From contig NZ_FTNY01000001.1 in the NCBI RefSeq assembly GCF_900156575.1, forward strand, positions 992,001-1,056,000: a DNA stretch of 64,000 bases, given 5' to 3'. The notes beneath the pieces were generated by a model. The model was not told where the DNA came from. It was given only the letters and a program-made list of their open reading frames with translations, and made no database searches. Numbering within the stretch: the first letter of the stretch is position 1; each line of letters opens with the position of its first letter. The DNA is from Chryseobacterium shigense. Its GTDB lineage: Bacteria > Bacteroidota > Bacteroidia > Flavobacteriales > Weeksellaceae. Positions 35,074 through 44,152 of the stretch are shown here, piece after piece. The translations under genes and the position numbers were made by a program.

Positions 35074-37390
35074 GTTTATCTAATTCTTTATCTGTTGCTA
35101 ATGGAACCTCTAAATAAATAGTTGTAGAAAATCCATCTTTAGGCTCATCAACATAAATTTTTCCTCTATAACTTGAAATTATATCTTTAACAATTTTTAA
35201 ACCTAATCCTGTTCCAATATTTTCGTTACTTGAGTCCAAATTATCAAATGTGTTAGGTAAAGATGTTGTAAAAAACTCATCAAAAATTCTTTCTCTTATT
35301 TCTTCCTTTATACCATCACCCGTATCTGAAAACTTTACAAAAACCTTATTATCATATTTGCCACATTCTATTTCAATTTGTCCTAAGTTATTACTCCGTC
35401 TAATTGCTTTTTTTGAATTGGTAAATAAATTAAAAAGTATACTAGACCATTCTGAAGGGTGCATGGGACATGTAAAAAGATAATTTCCTTCAATAATTGG
35501 CTTAAGTAATTTTATATTATTTTTGTTTAGATCACTTTCAATAGCTTTAGAAAATTGATCTACTGTCCTTCTTATATCAATAGGTTTTAAGTTTCTATTT
35601 ACATTTTGAGAAATTACTGAATCAAAATATGAAGTATAGGTTTGAAATGACTCTACATTTGCTTGTAATATGCTAAGACGATTCATAATAACTTGATCGT
35701 TATTTAATTTTTCAATTAAATAAGCTATATTATTATCCATATTTAATATGTAGTCTTTAACTTCATGAAGAAATAAACCTATTGTTAATCCTACACTACT
35801 CAAAACTCTTAGCATCGACCTTTCTTTAAGGAATAGTTCTTTTTCTTCTTCTTGTATTTTTTGTAATTCTGTAATTTGTTTTTTTATTTCGTCAATTCTC
35901 TTTTTCCGGTTTCTTTTTACTTCAACATTTCCAGATTCTTTTTCAAATTCTCTATCTAATTCTTCTAAGGTAAATGCAATATTTTTTATTCGAACTTCCA
36001 CAGAATCATAAAGTCCCTCTGTCATTGTCTGTCCTGAAACTATTTTAACATTTCTTATATCTGCAATTCTTATAACAGATGAAATAATGGCTCTGTAGAC
36101 AAAGTTTTTAAGTTCTATTAAAGTGTCATTTTCAAGAAGTCCTTCACGTGAAGAAGTTTCATTAAATTGATTATCTAAATCTTTTAATTCAACAAATCCA
36201 AAAAAATTGATATTAGCATGTACAGGTAATATTGATCTCCTTGCTGTAGATTGATCTAAACTTAACCAATCGTCACTCGCTTCTCCATAGGGAAGAACTC
36301 GAAATCCATTTCTATACAATCTTATTCCACCTTGTTTCCTAGCTAATTTTCTTATATTAGATTCTTGCATTTTAGGAATTAAATCTAAACCATAAATAAA
36401 GTAATAAGCCCTAAACTTTATATCTTTCAAGTGTTTGAATTGAATATCTTGTTCTTCGGGATTAGCGCTTAGGTCATGTATTTCATCAATATTTAACTTT
36501 TTACTTTCTATTGAGTATATCGCTTTTCCATTATTGTCAACATATCCATTAAAAATTGCAGTTGAATAATTATAAACCATTAATTTATCATCTGCAATAG
36601 AAATTAATTTATCATTAATCTTTTTATAGAATTGCACTTTAAATCCCGGATCTTTTTCTAAATCTTTTTCTTCATTTTCTACATGATTTATTTCATCAAT
36701 TTCACTTAAAGGGAATGGTTGTAAAATATCATTAACATAATTATATATTCTTTTAATAGATGCTTCTGACCATTTATCTTTTAGACCTTCTATTCTTAAA
36801 ATAGTTCCTTCATTTTTGTTTTTTTGTTTAGTGTAAATAGAATTACTTATAGATAGTAAATCTTGATCGATACCATATCTCGTCCAATCAATTGATAGAA
36901 TGTGTGCCTGCTCATTTTGATTTGTTTGAGTGGTGATTGTTAACTTTTGACCAAGCCTTTGAACAGCAAAACGACCAATACCTTTTTGTCCTGCTCTTTT
37001 ACGATCATATCTGTCAGAATATGGGTTGTGAATTTTGGAACTCGAAGAAATTCGCATAAAGCCATTAATTAATTGCTCTCGCGTCATTCCTAAGCCATTA
37101 TCTTCAATAGTTAGTGTACCTCCTATGTTGTCTGAGTTTTCAAATTTTATAAGAACTTTGGTAGCATCAGCATCATAGGCATTTTTAACAAGTTCAGAAA
37201 CAGCTGTTTCTTGTTTTGCAACCAGTTCACTTCCTAATCTATCAATAACACCTGCGTCAACACTAAATCTTATATTTTCTTTATCGAATGAAGAAAGTTT
37301 TGTTGAAAGCTCAATTATTTTAGAATAATTATTGGGGTCTTCAGATAAGATTCTCTCAAGTTCTTTACGAATTTCTATTTCAGTAATCAT
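35063..37390 (-). CDS. Histidine kinase with two GHKL ATPase domains
   Basis: 775 aa. The N-terminal domain (about 40-250) is an Hsp90/MORC-like GHKL ATPase: 'SELVKNAYDADA' (N-box), 'IEDNGLGM' (97-102) and 'GQKGIGRFAV' (134-143). A coiled coil follows near 480-530. An H-box-like 'LFLHEVKD' (His near 541) precedes a second, kinase-type ATPase with 'NLFTNSKKAI', 'FSDTGDGI', 'IFDEFFTT' and 'GTGLGLKIV'. There are no TM helices, so the sensor is cytoplasmic. It heads a four-gene overlapping operon with a receiver protein, an unknown protein and a DNA methylase. Base composition is far more AT-rich than the genes to its right. Confidence 0.82.
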   Translation of the reverse strand: MITEIEIRKELERILSEDPNNYSKIIELSTKLSSFDKENIRFSVDAGVIDRLGSELVAKQETAVSELVKNAYDADATKVLIKFENSDNIGGTLTIEDNGLGMTREQLINGFMRISSSSKIHNPYSDRYDRKRAGQKGIGRFAVQRLGQKLTITTQTNQNEQAHILSIDWTRYGIDQDLLSISNSIYTKQKNKNEGTILRIEGLKDKWSEASIKRIYNYVNDILQPFPLSEIDEINHVENEEKDLEKDPGFKVQFYKKINDKLISIADDKLMVYNYSTAIFNGYVDNNGKAIYSIESKKLNIDEIHDLSANPEEQDIQFKHLKDIKFRAYYFIYGLDLIPKMQESNIRKLARKQGGIRLYRNGFRVLPYGEASDDWLSLDQSTARRSILPVHANINFFGFVELKDLDNQFNETSSREGLLENDTLIELKNFVYRAIISSVIRIADIRNVKIVSGQTMTEGLYDSVEVRIKNIAFTLEELDREFEKESGNVEVKRNRKKRIDEIKKQITELQKIQEEEKELFLKERSMLRVLSSVGLTIGLFLHEVKDYILNMDNNIAYLIEKLNNDQVIMNRLSILQANVESFQTYTSYFDSVISQNVNRNLKPIDIRRTVDQFSKAIESDLNKNNIKLLKPIIEGNYLFTCPMHPSEWSSILFNLFTNSKKAIRRSNNLGQIEIECGKYDNKVFVKFSDTGDGIKEEIRERIFDEFFTTSLPNTFDNLDSSNENIGTGLGLKIVKDIISSYRGKIYVDEPKDGFSTTIYLEVPLATDKELDKHGL

Positions 37391-37480
37391 TTTAGCTTAA
37401 ATATATCTAAAATTTAATAATTAATATTGAAAAAACAATAGGTAATTCTAAATTTAATATGCCATATAAATTATTAGTTA

Positions 37481-37516
37481 AAGTATATTTGAATAAATAT
37501 TTATTCAAATATACTT
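37481..37516. promoter_or_regulatory. Perfect 36-bp palindrome upstream of the kinase operon
   Basis: The 18 bases at 37481-37498 are exactly the reverse complement of 37499-37516, with no spacer. It lies 91 bp upstream of the kinase start and 83 bp past the end of the lipid cluster. It has no T-tract, so an operator or recombination site is more likely than a terminator. Confidence 0.7.
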
Positions 37517-37548
37517 ATTTATTTTTCTTTCATTCTGGGTATTTACGC

Positions 37549-37571
37549 ATTTTCGTATTCATTACGAAAAT
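37549..37571. repeat. Hairpin after the lipid gene cluster
   Basis: ATTTTCGTA / TACGAAAAT is a perfect 9-bp stem with a 5-nt loop, 28 bp beyond the last cluster gene. It may slow or end transcription or protect the mRNA 3' end; it lacks a clear T-run. Confidence 0.5.
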
Positions 37572-37598
37572 CGCTTATAGTTTATTATAAGTACAAAA

Positions 37599-38147
37599 TT
37601 AAGTATTATTTGTATTTGAAAGTATTGCCCTCCTCCACATCCACCTCCTCAACCTCCACACCGGCAGATACACAAAAATAACAGAAAGGATTCCTGCCAG
37701 CACCCCAACCAGCACCGCCATGGCAGTGGCGTCCAGTTTATAGTATTTTGATAAACTGAATTGTGCGATCATCAATACAGATAAGACAAATAATCCTGTA
37801 ATGACACCATGTAAAATACTCAGTTTCGTCATCAGTTTCTTTTTATTGAGCTGATCATCTACGGTAAATTCAATGGCCCCCTGTTCGGAAGCAATGATCA
37901 CCCTGTTGATAATGTCGATGGTAAGGACTACCGGCAGGAATATAGCCATAGGAAGCGTCAGCCGGGCCAGATTTTGCGTTCCTGAAAAGAAGTGGGTGTA
38001 TCCTAATTCCTGAAAGCTGGCATACGCAATAATGAAATTGAAAAACACATTCGGAAGGACATAATAGATCGTCCGCTTGATTAAAAAGCGTTTCAGGGTG
38101 GTTTTCTTGAGGAGCTTAGGCGGCGCAGGCTTGAATTTTAATTTCAT
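37599..38147 (-). CDS. Membrane protein of the lipid cluster (four TM helices)
   Basis: 182 aa with a basic N-terminus and four TM segments (about 30-50, 62-84, 110-130 and 138-160), then a basic 'RLRRWMWRR' cytoplasmic stretch. No family is recognised. It overlaps the preceding acyltransferase gene by 4 bp and is the last gene of the cluster. It may anchor the biosynthetic enzymes or help move the lipid product; there is no transporter motif. Confidence 0.65.
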   Translation of the reverse strand: MKLKFKPAPPKLLKKTTLKRFLIKRTIYYVLPNVFFNFIIAYASFQELGYTHFFSGTQNLARLTLPMAIFLPVVLTIDIINRVIIASEQGAIEFTVDDQLNKKKLMTKLSILHGVITGLFVLSVLMIAQFSLSKYYKLDATAMAVLVGVLAGILSVIFVYLPVWRLRRWMWRRAILSNTNNT

Positions 38148-39397
38148 ACAAACGAGGTCATGAGTTCAGTGGCTTTGTTTTTAATTTTTAGGGCTTCTTC
38201 TTTGGGAAGGAAATGCTCGTTGGACATAAAAGTAAAATCCATCTGTTGGTTGTAAGTCGTGGTCACCAATGTATTCGAATTCAGCCACGGAAAGGCAACC
38301 GTCGGACTGATGATCGTTTCCAATGTAAAATGTTTATAATCATTGGGAATATCAATTCTTCCCATATTCGAAAGCGTGATGTCATGTCCGCCTGTACTGG
38401 ATTTCAGCATCGTGATCATACGATCTACGAGCGGATGCATCTGCTCGCCCATCCATAGAAGTTTTCTGGCTTCGATCTTTTCTATTTTCTGAAGAAGTTC
38501 TTTTTTGATCTCCCTCGCGTTGTCCATGACACTCTGATTTCCCTTTTTTAACGGAAGTTCAACGGTTGGAGCAAAAGCAAACAAATGATCCTTTTTAATC
38601 TCCGGAATAAAGTGGCGTACATCCACAGGGCTGATCACTTTTCCTTTTGCCTGCTTACCCTGGATTTCTTTAAAAGCCTGCATATAGGCCGCACAAAGCA
38701 AAGCATGCACCGAAATACCTTCAGCTTTACATTTCTCAGTGATCCGGTTGGTTATTGAAGAATCTTCTCTCCAGTGAATCAAATAATTGTCTCCGATATT
38801 TTTTTTCTTGCTTTTGCGCTGCATCATAAAAAAGAACCGCGCCATCAGGAGGTAAAGGCGGGCTTTCCGTTTCTCTCTTTTCAAATTGAAATCCAGAGGG
38901 AGGAAATCATCTACTGAACTGAATATAGGATAAGGATTCATTTCAAAAGAAGGATTGTCCAAAAGACCTAGAAGCTCCCGCATCAGGGCAACCGCAGAAG
39001 TTCCGTCACAGATACAGTGCGGCATTACCCAAAGCAGTTCCGAGACATTCGTTCCTTTGATCCACACCAACTGGGCAAGCGGTTTTTTCTCGTCTTTAAA
39101 CAGCCTGAACCACTCTTTTTCCGACTCCTGCAGCCAGTCATGATCTGTTTTCCGTTCCACAATACGGAGCGGAATCGATTCTATCTCCTTTTCTTCAGTA
39201 AAAAAGGGATATTTTTCACTCTGCCTGTCAATGCCAGTTCTCAGCAAAGGATGTTTCTGCTGGATTTTCTTCAAAGCAGCCTTAACGTTTTCCTCAGGGA
39301 TTTCCCCTTTGATTTTTGCCGTAAATACTAAGTTTATCGGTGTATCGTGATCCACATACATGATCCTTTCCACCATCATTAATTTTCGTCTGATCAT
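38144..39397 (-). CDS. HxxxD acyltransferase (condensation-domain-like), copy 2
   Basis: 417 aa, a member of the condensation/WES/PapA-like superfamily. The catalytic His is in 'VMPHCICDGTSAV' (near residue 126, H-x-x-x-D-G). Later come 'SPVDVRHFIP' and 'TLSNMGRIDIP', the bridging region that resembles the DFGWG-type end. It is closely similar to the gene just upstream at 39394-40665, so the two arose by duplication. It probably moves an acyl chain from the ACP to a hydroxyl of the lipid or sugar. It overlaps both neighbours by 4 bp. Confidence 0.75.
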   Translation of the reverse strand: MIRRKLMMVERIMYVDHDTPINLVFTAKIKGEIPEENVKAALKKIQQKHPLLRTGIDRQSEKYPFFTEEKEIESIPLRIVERKTDHDWLQESEKEWFRLFKDEKKPLAQLVWIKGTNVSELLWVMPHCICDGTSAVALMRELLGLLDNPSFEMNPYPIFSSVDDFLPLDFNLKREKRKARLYLLMARFFFMMQRKSKKKNIGDNYLIHWREDSSITNRITEKCKAEGISVHALLCAAYMQAFKEIQGKQAKGKVISPVDVRHFIPEIKKDHLFAFAPTVELPLKKGNQSVMDNAREIKKELLQKIEKIEARKLLWMGEQMHPLVDRMITMLKSSTGGHDITLSNMGRIDIPNDYKHFTLETIISPTVAFPWLNSNTLVTTTYNQQMDFTFMSNEHFLPKEEALKIKNKATELMTSFV

Positions 39398-40665
39398 AAT
39401 ACGGATATCGGATCTAATTGTTCTTTTACAGTCTGAATAACCTCATCCCGGATCGCTAATGCTTCAGAATAGGGTAAATAGCCCTCGCTTCCTACAAAAG
39501 AGAAATCCATTTCCCCATTGAATGTGGAAGTGACTATTGTGGTGGTATTCCCCAGAGGACCAATCACGGAAGGGCTGAAAATGGTTTCCAGGGTAAATGC
39601 TTTATACTCATGCGGAATCCGGATACGTCCCAGATTGGAAAACATACAGTCGTTGGAAGATTTCCCATGCTTTAAAAATTTCGTAAAATTCTTCAGGGCA
39701 TCATGGGCAGATTCCATCACCATCATCGTAATGTACGGATTGAGCTTAGAGGTTTTGCGCTCTACCGATTCCTGCATCAGTCGTAAATTTTCCGAAAAGC
39801 TTATTTTATGATTCGCTGAAACCACGATCATCAGGCCAAAAGCAAAAATATGATCTTCCTTGATCTGGTTCGCGAAACGCCTGATATCTACCGGACATGA
39901 CACCTTATTGAAAGCGGCACCTCCTTTTACCTTTCTGAACGCCTGAAGTACCGCTGCACATAAAAACGTGTTCACCGTGACTTCCATGGATTTACAGTAG
40001 GCAATTAATTCCTTACTTATTTCTTTGTCAAATTTCCAGTGAATCAGGTAATCGTTCTGACGCTCCACAGCTTTTTTTCCGACAGGAATACATTTGATGG
40101 CCGTTGCTGCTACCCTGCCGATCACTTTAGCTTTGAGCTTTTGGCTGCGGTTCGTTAGAATGGCTTCCGGAACCACATCATGAATTCCCAGAATAGGATT
40201 TTCTATTCCAATTTCCGCAGACGGATAATCCAATATCGTTAAAAACTCATATAAGAAAGCCAGCGCAGAACCTCCGTCGCATAAACAGTGATGAAAGGAA
40301 AAAAGCATATCCGAAACCTCTTCCCCTTTGATCCATATAAACCGGAGAAGCGGCTGCTCGGCATACTGAAATAAGGTCTCCCACTCTCTTCTGGATTCTT
40401 CCTGCCAATCGTCGTCCCCTCTCCTGGAAACAATCCGAATGGGTATGGGCACATTTTTTTCCAACACTTCAAACCATGGCACCTTATTTTCGTCATGGTG
40501 AATGAGTGCTCTCAACCAGGGATGTTTGCCCTGAAGCCGGCTCAGCGCATGCTGTATATTTTCTAATGTAAAGATGCCCCGTAATCGGAACGGAATAACT
40601 ACATTAAAAGGTTCTGTTCCGTCTCCTAAAAGCATTCGCTCCCCAAATAACAATTTTCTTCTCAT
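39394..40665 (-). CDS. HxxxD acyltransferase (condensation-domain-like), copy 1
   Basis: 423 aa. The N-terminus is 'RRKLLFGERMLLGDGTEP', closely parallel to 'RRKLMMVERIMYVDHDTP' in copy 2. The catalytic 'SFHHCLCDGGSAL' lies near residue 125 and 'CPVDIRRFANQI' and 'MFSNLGRIRIP' further on. The same role is expected, with a different acceptor or acyl chain. The duplication suggests two acylation events on the product. It starts 5 bp after the glycosyltransferase stop. Confidence 0.75.
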   Translation of the reverse strand: MRRKLLFGERMLLGDGTEPFNVVIPFRLRGIFTLENIQHALSRLQGKHPWLRALIHHDENKVPWFEVLEKNVPIPIRIVSRRGDDDWQEESRREWETLFQYAEQPLLRFIWIKGEEVSDMLFSFHHCLCDGGSALAFLYEFLTILDYPSAEIGIENPILGIHDVVPEAILTNRSQKLKAKVIGRVAATAIKCIPVGKKAVERQNDYLIHWKFDKEISKELIAYCKSMEVTVNTFLCAAVLQAFRKVKGGAAFNKVSCPVDIRRFANQIKEDHIFAFGLMIVVSANHKISFSENLRLMQESVERKTSKLNPYITMMVMESAHDALKNFTKFLKHGKSSNDCMFSNLGRIRIPHEYKAFTLETIFSPSVIGPLGNTTTIVTSTFNGEMDFSFVGSEGYLPYSEALAIRDEVIQTVKEQLDPISVL

Positions 40666-40669
40666 AGGC

Positions 40670-43075
40670 TTATCCTAAAACTAATGATGGTTGTTCTTGT
40701 TGTACAAAGCCTTCCAGCAGCTCTACCGCCAGGTCGTTACCACCTGCATTGAGTAAACTGGACTGAACTTCTTTCGCTGCGTTTCTGTAAGCCGGATTGT
40801 CCAGCAGTTCAAAAACGGTTTCACGAAGGGCTTCCACCCGTAATCGTTTGTACCGGATACTGATTCCACACCCTGCTTTTTCAATCAATTTCGCAATATG
40901 GAAATGATCGTAGGCAATCGGGGTAATGAGCATCGGTAATCCATTGGTGAACGTATCATTAACGGTATTGAAACCACCATGGCAGATCACCATATCCATA
41001 TACGGCATCAGGGCAGATTGAGGCACAAAACCGCTTACAATAAAATTAGAAGGCCATTCTTCAAATATATCCGGCGGAGTGGCCGCAATCACCGTTACAG
41101 GCTGATCTCCAAAGGCTGCAACCACCTTTTCAAAAAAGGCTTTGCGGATATCCACCAGTAAAGTTCCCAGGGATACAAATATTTTCGGGGTCGTAGAGGC
41201 TTCCAGTTTTTCCCAGTCAAAAGGGGCCGGGTTGGGACGTCCTTTTACCGGACCTACAAATCTCATATGTTCCGGAACGGTTTCAAAATCCGCAAACGTC
41301 TGTGAGGTGAAAACCAGATTCAATTGATTGGAATGGATAAAAATACCTTCATCCTCAATTCCTACTTCTTTCTGAAGGTCTTTGATCAGGTTTTGCTGCC
41401 ATTCGAATATTTTGGGTGCGCTGTTCGCCGTATCTCCCATTACATCGGGAGGAACAGGCGTAGTCGTTACACATGGAATATGGTGCTTGTGAGCAAAAAG
41501 AGCTCCTCCGAAAGTGATGCAGTCATTCACGAGAACATCCGGTTTCCAGGTACTGGTAAGACGTTCTAATCCGGGCATCATCATTTTGGCAAAAGGAACA
41601 TACGTTTCCTCCAATGCTAGCTTCATCACTTCAGGGCCGGAACATGCAGGTCCGTCATCCTGTCGCTTTAAAATACGCTGAATATCTTCCTGAAACGGAA
41701 TGAGATCTTCTTCAGGATAAAAATAGCTTCCTCCTTCCGGAATATGTTTAGGATCTAACGGAGTAATTCCAAACCATTTTACTTCATGGCCCCGGGCAAT
41801 CAGACTGGCGCCAACACTCAAGGTCGGGCTGATATGTCCAAAAAATGGCGGAATCACAAATAAAAATTTAGATCCGGGTTTTATTTTTTCTGAAACAGGA
41901 AGCAATGCTTTTTCTAACAGATCAGCAGCGGTTGAAGTGCCTCCCGCTTCAGCGAAAGATTCACGAACTTTCTCTGCGGCTTCTTTATATTCCGGCTGGT
42001 TTAAAATCTTCTGAACTGCTTCGTTCAAATGATGGGATTTAAATCTGTTAAAATTAAGACGTTCTCCGGCTCCGGTACGCACTACACGTCCTGCTACATG
42101 AGACTGATCATAGGCAATCGGGATCACCACTAACGGAAGACCATTTGAAAGGGCTTCAGAGACGGTATTGTGACCGCCATGGCAAACCACTCCATCCAGA
42201 TGTGGTAACAGATCCAGCTGTGGAACCTGCTGGTACACCATAAAGTTTTCCGGCCAGCTGTCAAAAAGCTGCGGATCCGAAACCAGTACAACGGTGATGT
42301 CTTCATCCTTAAAAGCATCAATGACCTTTTGGAAAAAAGCTTTTTTATGGTCATGATCGAAGGTTGTTCCGATGCTTACCAGTATCTTTTTGTTGGCAGC
42401 ATTTTTCAACCGGTCCCAATCAAATTCACAGGAGATCCGGCGTTCCATAAGAACAGGTCCCGTGAACTGATAATTTTCCGGTAGATCCATTTCGCCAAAG
42501 AAATACTTGGAAGTTAAAACAAGAGTCAGCAGATCGGAAGATGCCAGTGAACGGTTTTCGGTTACCCCAAGTTCATTTTGCAACTCAATAATTTTGTTGA
42601 CTTCCCATTCATGCACTTTTGGCAGCTCCTCCATCATTTTAATGGCAGCCGGAGCGGTAACGGAGGTACTGTAAGGAAGATTCAGTTTTTTTGCAGCAAT
42701 AGCGGCAGCAAATAACTGATGATCTCCAATCACCATATCAGGCTGATAGGTTTCCAGCAAGGCAACAATACCGTTATAACAATGTCTGTTTAAGGGAATC
42801 AGGACCTCATCGTACAGAAACTTGATGCTGTCGATTCCGTAGACTATTTTTTTAGAAATGATATCGAGATAGTTTTCACTTTCTTTTTTTTCTTCGTCAG
42901 TTTGGTCGTATTGAATGAGTAACAATTCTCCCCCGACAGGAAGTTTCGTACTTAAGTTTTTATCAAGACTGATCCAGGCCACTTGATGTCCTCTTTGCAG
43001 TAATTCTGCGCCGATGCTTAAGGTTGGATTGACATGGCCTGTCAATGGGGGAACAACAAATACAAATTTAGCCAT
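40670..43075 (-). CDS. Tandem GT1 (UGT/MGT-type) glycosyltransferase
   Basis: 801 aa made of two complete UGT-like copies of about 400 residues. Copy 1 has 'VFVVPPLTGHVNPTLSIG' (N-terminal His) and the donor motif 'VCHGGHNTVSEALSNGLPLV' near residue 300. Copy 2 begins near 395 with 'LFVIPPFFGHISPTLSVG' and has 'VICHGGFNTVNDTFTNGLPM' near 697. Both keep the catalytic and nucleotide-sugar residues, so both may be active, adding two sugars to one aglycone. It overlaps the alpha/beta-hydrolase gene by 8 bp, within the polyketide/lipid operon. Confidence 0.85.
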   Translation of the reverse strand: MAKFVFVVPPLTGHVNPTLSIGAELLQRGHQVAWISLDKNLSTKLPVGGELLLIQYDQTDEEKKESENYLDIISKKIVYGIDSIKFLYDEVLIPLNRHCYNGIVALLETYQPDMVIGDHQLFAAAIAAKKLNLPYSTSVTAPAAIKMMEELPKVHEWEVNKIIELQNELGVTENRSLASSDLLTLVLTSKYFFGEMDLPENYQFTGPVLMERRISCEFDWDRLKNAANKKILVSIGTTFDHDHKKAFFQKVIDAFKDEDITVVLVSDPQLFDSWPENFMVYQQVPQLDLLPHLDGVVCHGGHNTVSEALSNGLPLVVIPIAYDQSHVAGRVVRTGAGERLNFNRFKSHHLNEAVQKILNQPEYKEAAEKVRESFAEAGGTSTAADLLEKALLPVSEKIKPGSKFLFVIPPFFGHISPTLSVGASLIARGHEVKWFGITPLDPKHIPEGGSYFYPEEDLIPFQEDIQRILKRQDDGPACSGPEVMKLALEETYVPFAKMMMPGLERLTSTWKPDVLVNDCITFGGALFAHKHHIPCVTTTPVPPDVMGDTANSAPKIFEWQQNLIKDLQKEVGIEDEGIFIHSNQLNLVFTSQTFADFETVPEHMRFVGPVKGRPNPAPFDWEKLEASTTPKIFVSLGTLLVDIRKAFFEKVVAAFGDQPVTVIAATPPDIFEEWPSNFIVSGFVPQSALMPYMDMVICHGGFNTVNDTFTNGLPMLITPIAYDHFHIAKLIEKAGCGISIRYKRLRVEALRETVFELLDNPAYRNAAKEVQSSLLNAGGNDLAVELLEGFVQQEQPSLVLG

Positions 43076-43862
43076 GATTTTGTGTTAATGCGTTAGATAA
43101 TGATTGAGATAAAAAATGAACCATTGATTCTGCGATCTGAACAGGTTCCTGTATCGGGACATTGTGATCTCCGGGAATCAGTTCCAGTTCAGATGAAATG
43201 ATCTGCGTTTTCAGCCATTCTCCTGTAGGTTTACAGTTCGATTCGGATCCGTAAAGCAAAAGTGTGGGCGTATCCAGTTCTGAGAAATTGACTTCACTCA
43301 GAAAATGTTTTTCCCGGATCATATCTGCTTTAATACTGGTCTTTTCAAACAGGAATTCATACATCCGGTGGTTTTTCTCCATCTGCCTTTTGCCCATCTG
43401 CACTTTGGTGGTGTCCGTAAAATTGGCCACATAATGTTCGAGGAATTCTTTGCTGTATTCATCGATGATGTTACGGGCCTTTTCATCCTGAGGATCCGGG
43501 GCTTCTATAACGACCAGCTGACTGACACGTTCCGGCGCTTTCAATGCTGTTTTCAAAGCAATCAATCCTCCGAAACTGTATCCGGCCAGATGTGCTTTCT
43601 TAAGATTTAGAACATCCATCAGAGCCAGTACATCAGATGACATACTTTCCAGATCGTAGCCGTCCGTAAACCGCTCGCTCATGCCGTGGCTTTTCAGATC
43701 ATACATTACCACGTGGAAATGCCTGGCCAGAATCGGGGCAATATTAAAATAATAAATGGAGAGGTTGCTGAACATCCCGTGGATAAGCACCACCGTCTGT
43801 TCAGCCCCTTTGTTGAGTTCCTGAATATGAACCTGTTTATGGTTTATATTGATTATTGGCAT
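43068..43862 (-). CDS. Alpha/beta hydrolase, likely chain-release thioesterase
   Basis: 264 aa. The oxyanion motif is 'VVLIHGMFSN' (24-33) and the nucleophile elbow 'AGYSFGG' holds Ser96. An acid is expected near 'LLLYGSESNC', and the catalytic His lies in 'IPGDHNVPIQEP'. There is no signal peptide. In the operon it follows the ACP gene (10-bp overlap) and precedes the glycosyltransferase. Type II thioesterase, hydrolysis from the ACP, or hydrolysis of an ester intermediate are all possible. Confidence 0.8.
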   Translation of the reverse strand: MPIININHKQVHIQELNKGAEQTVVLIHGMFSNLSIYYFNIAPILARHFHVVMYDLKSHGMSERFTDGYDLESMSSDVLALMDVLNLKKAHLAGYSFGGLIALKTALKAPERVSQLVVIEAPDPQDEKARNIIDEYSKEFLEHYVANFTDTTKVQMGKRQMEKNHRMYEFLFEKTSIKADMIREKHFLSEVNFSELDTPTLLLYGSESNCKPTGEWLKTQIISSELELIPGDHNVPIQEPVQIAESMVHFLSQSLSNALTQNHG

Positions 43863-44152
43863 TCGTAGATATAATTGATGATCATACGGAGGTCAAGGTT
43901 GATCAGTTCGTCTAAGTCCATAGAAGACAGCCATCCCGTGAAGTCAATCTGATCCCCGAAATGCGCTTTGATCTTCTCGGAAAAAGAAACGATTTCTATG
44001 CTGTCCATTTCCAGATCTTTGGTGAATGAACTTTCCGGAGTGATGTCCATTTCCTCTACAAATTCAGCGCCTATCACTTCCGTAATAAAACCTTTTAAAA
44101 GAGTGAACAATTCCTCGTGATTCAATTGTAATGTGTGGTTTAAAGTGTCCAT
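43853..44152 (-). CDS. Acyl carrier protein
   Basis: 99 aa, four-helix ACP size. The phosphopantetheine site is Ser51 in 'DLEMDSIEIV', with the usual preceding acidic run. It overlaps the KS-AT-DH-PPTase gene by 13 bp and the hydrolase gene by 10 bp. It probably carries the chain for the second synthase, which lacks an ACP of its own, or presents it to the acyltransferases. Confidence 0.88.
   Translation of the reverse strand: MDTLNHTLQLNHEELFTLLKGFITEVIGAEFVEEMDITPESSFTKDLEMDSIEIVSFSEKIKAHFGDQIDFTGWLSSMDLDELINLDLRMIINYIYECQ

Noticed and set aside
31355..37390. Calling the island a Detocs or classical restriction-modification system
   Set aside because: There are no TPR repeats, no recognised receiver-effector fusion and no visible nuclease motif; the match is only in general logic.
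37481..37516. Reading the 36-bp palindrome as a rho-independent terminator of the lipid operon
   Set aside because: No T-tract follows on the minus strand and the stem is almost all A-T.
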